The notes under the pieces were generated by a model, which saw only the letters and a program-made list of their open reading frames with translations, did not search any database and was not told where the DNA came from. Position numbers and translations under genes: made by a program. DNA of 16,600 bases from NCBI GenBank assembly GCA_016256075.1, contig SDVU01000250.1, positions 1 to 16,600 on the forward strand, given 5' to 3'. This DNA is from Dictyocoela muelleri. Taxonomy: Eukaryota > Microsporidia. This document shows positions 16,300-16,600 of this stretch, piece by piece (positions within the stretch are counted from its first letter, which is position 1; every line of letters begins with the position of its first letter).

Positions 16300-16600
16300 C
16301 AGGGGTGGCAAGCTTCTTGAGTTACGGGCCATATTAAAAAAATTAAAGTATATGGAGGGCCGCATATATAAAAATTCCTGGACTAGGTTTTTATTGGGGG
16401 CACAGGGAAACATGCATATTCTTGAGCTTACAAAAAACTGAAAGAATATTTAAGTTTTCCTCTACTTACTACTATGGGAAAAATTTATATAAAAAAAATC
16501 ATAAAAACAGATATTGGGATAAAGTACTAATATGATAATTTTGTAAGATTAGTTTAAATAAAAATATACCTACCATAGTAGTAAGTTATGCGAAGTTAAA
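16300..16600 (+). mobile_element. Left end of a hAT-type transposon (cut by window end)
   Basis: The terminus CAGGGGTGGCAAGCTTCTTG, followed by G-G-G-C-C (ACGGGCCAT) and a second GAGGGCCGC, is characteristic of many animal-type hAT elements, whose ends read CAGGGGTGGnCAA and continue with GCGGGCC. It points rightward, so the body lies mostly outside the window. No coding sequence is visible in the 300 bases present. It faces away from the hAT gene at 14472-15370 and is not an end of that element in normal arrangement. Confidence 0.7.
16464..16586. repeat. 14-bp perfect inverted repeat inside the hAT end
   Basis: ACTTACTACTATGG (16464-16477) is the exact reverse complement of 16573-16586, with 95 bases between. 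It may be the ends of a tiny nested element or an internal hairpin of the hAT terminus. No flanking duplication is seen. Confidence 0.7.

Noticed and set aside
16134-16337. Plus-strand 67-codon frame as a gene
   Set aside because: It runs from the right arm of the foldback element across its edge into the hAT terminus, so it is accidental.
1-16600. CRISPR array or phage-like defence locus
   Set aside because: No regularly spaced direct repeats with unique spacers and no cas-like or phage-like frames were seen.

Overview
This window looks like a transposon graveyard from a very A+T-rich eukaryotic genome. By eye the G+C content is about one fifth. I found no convincing host gene, rRNA or tRNA. 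The supported content is four Merlin-type DNA transposons (IS1595/IS1016-like DDE transposases), one decayed Ty3/gypsy-type LTR fossil, two hAT-type elements (one split, one cut by the window end), a weak piggyBac-like scrap, a 308-bp foldback element and a small family of dispersed repeats. This mix, with extreme A+T bias, would fit a large-genome microsporidian such as Edhazardia, Anncaliia, Hamiltosporidium or Nosema. That is an inference from element content only; another A+T-rich eukaryote is not excluded.

Layout. Bases 1-1301 are featureless A+T-rich DNA. Merlin D (minus strand) fills 1302-2406, next to a possible piggyBac-like scrap. An unexplained stretch of higher G+C runs from about 2980 to 3500. 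Two decayed copies of an uncharacterised repeat lie at about 3715-3935 and 5365-5582, with a weak third match near 15650. Merlin A (plus strand) occupies 6085-7156 between perfect 9-bp target duplications.

The main structure is a three-level nest. A hAT transposase reading frame is recognisable at about 7720-7986 and resumes at about 14472-15370. Between the two parts sits the Ty3/gypsy fossil, 7987-14471, with LTRs of about 350 bp. That fossil was then hit by two unrelated Merlin elements. Merlin B (10461-11558, plus) sits in the reverse transcriptase/RNase H region and Merlin C (12315-13453, minus) in the integrase region. Each is flanked by a perfect 8-bp target duplication, so the order of events can be read: hAT first, LTR element second, Merlin B and C last.

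At the right edge a foldback element (15937-16244) with arms of about 130 bp is followed at 16300 by a typical hAT terminus (CAGGGGTGGC) that runs out of the window. All four Merlin transposases are broken, but each keeps a recognisable zinc ribbon and/or its D, D, E catalytic context. None of the genes forms an operon or pathway; the unit of organisation here is insertion into insertion.
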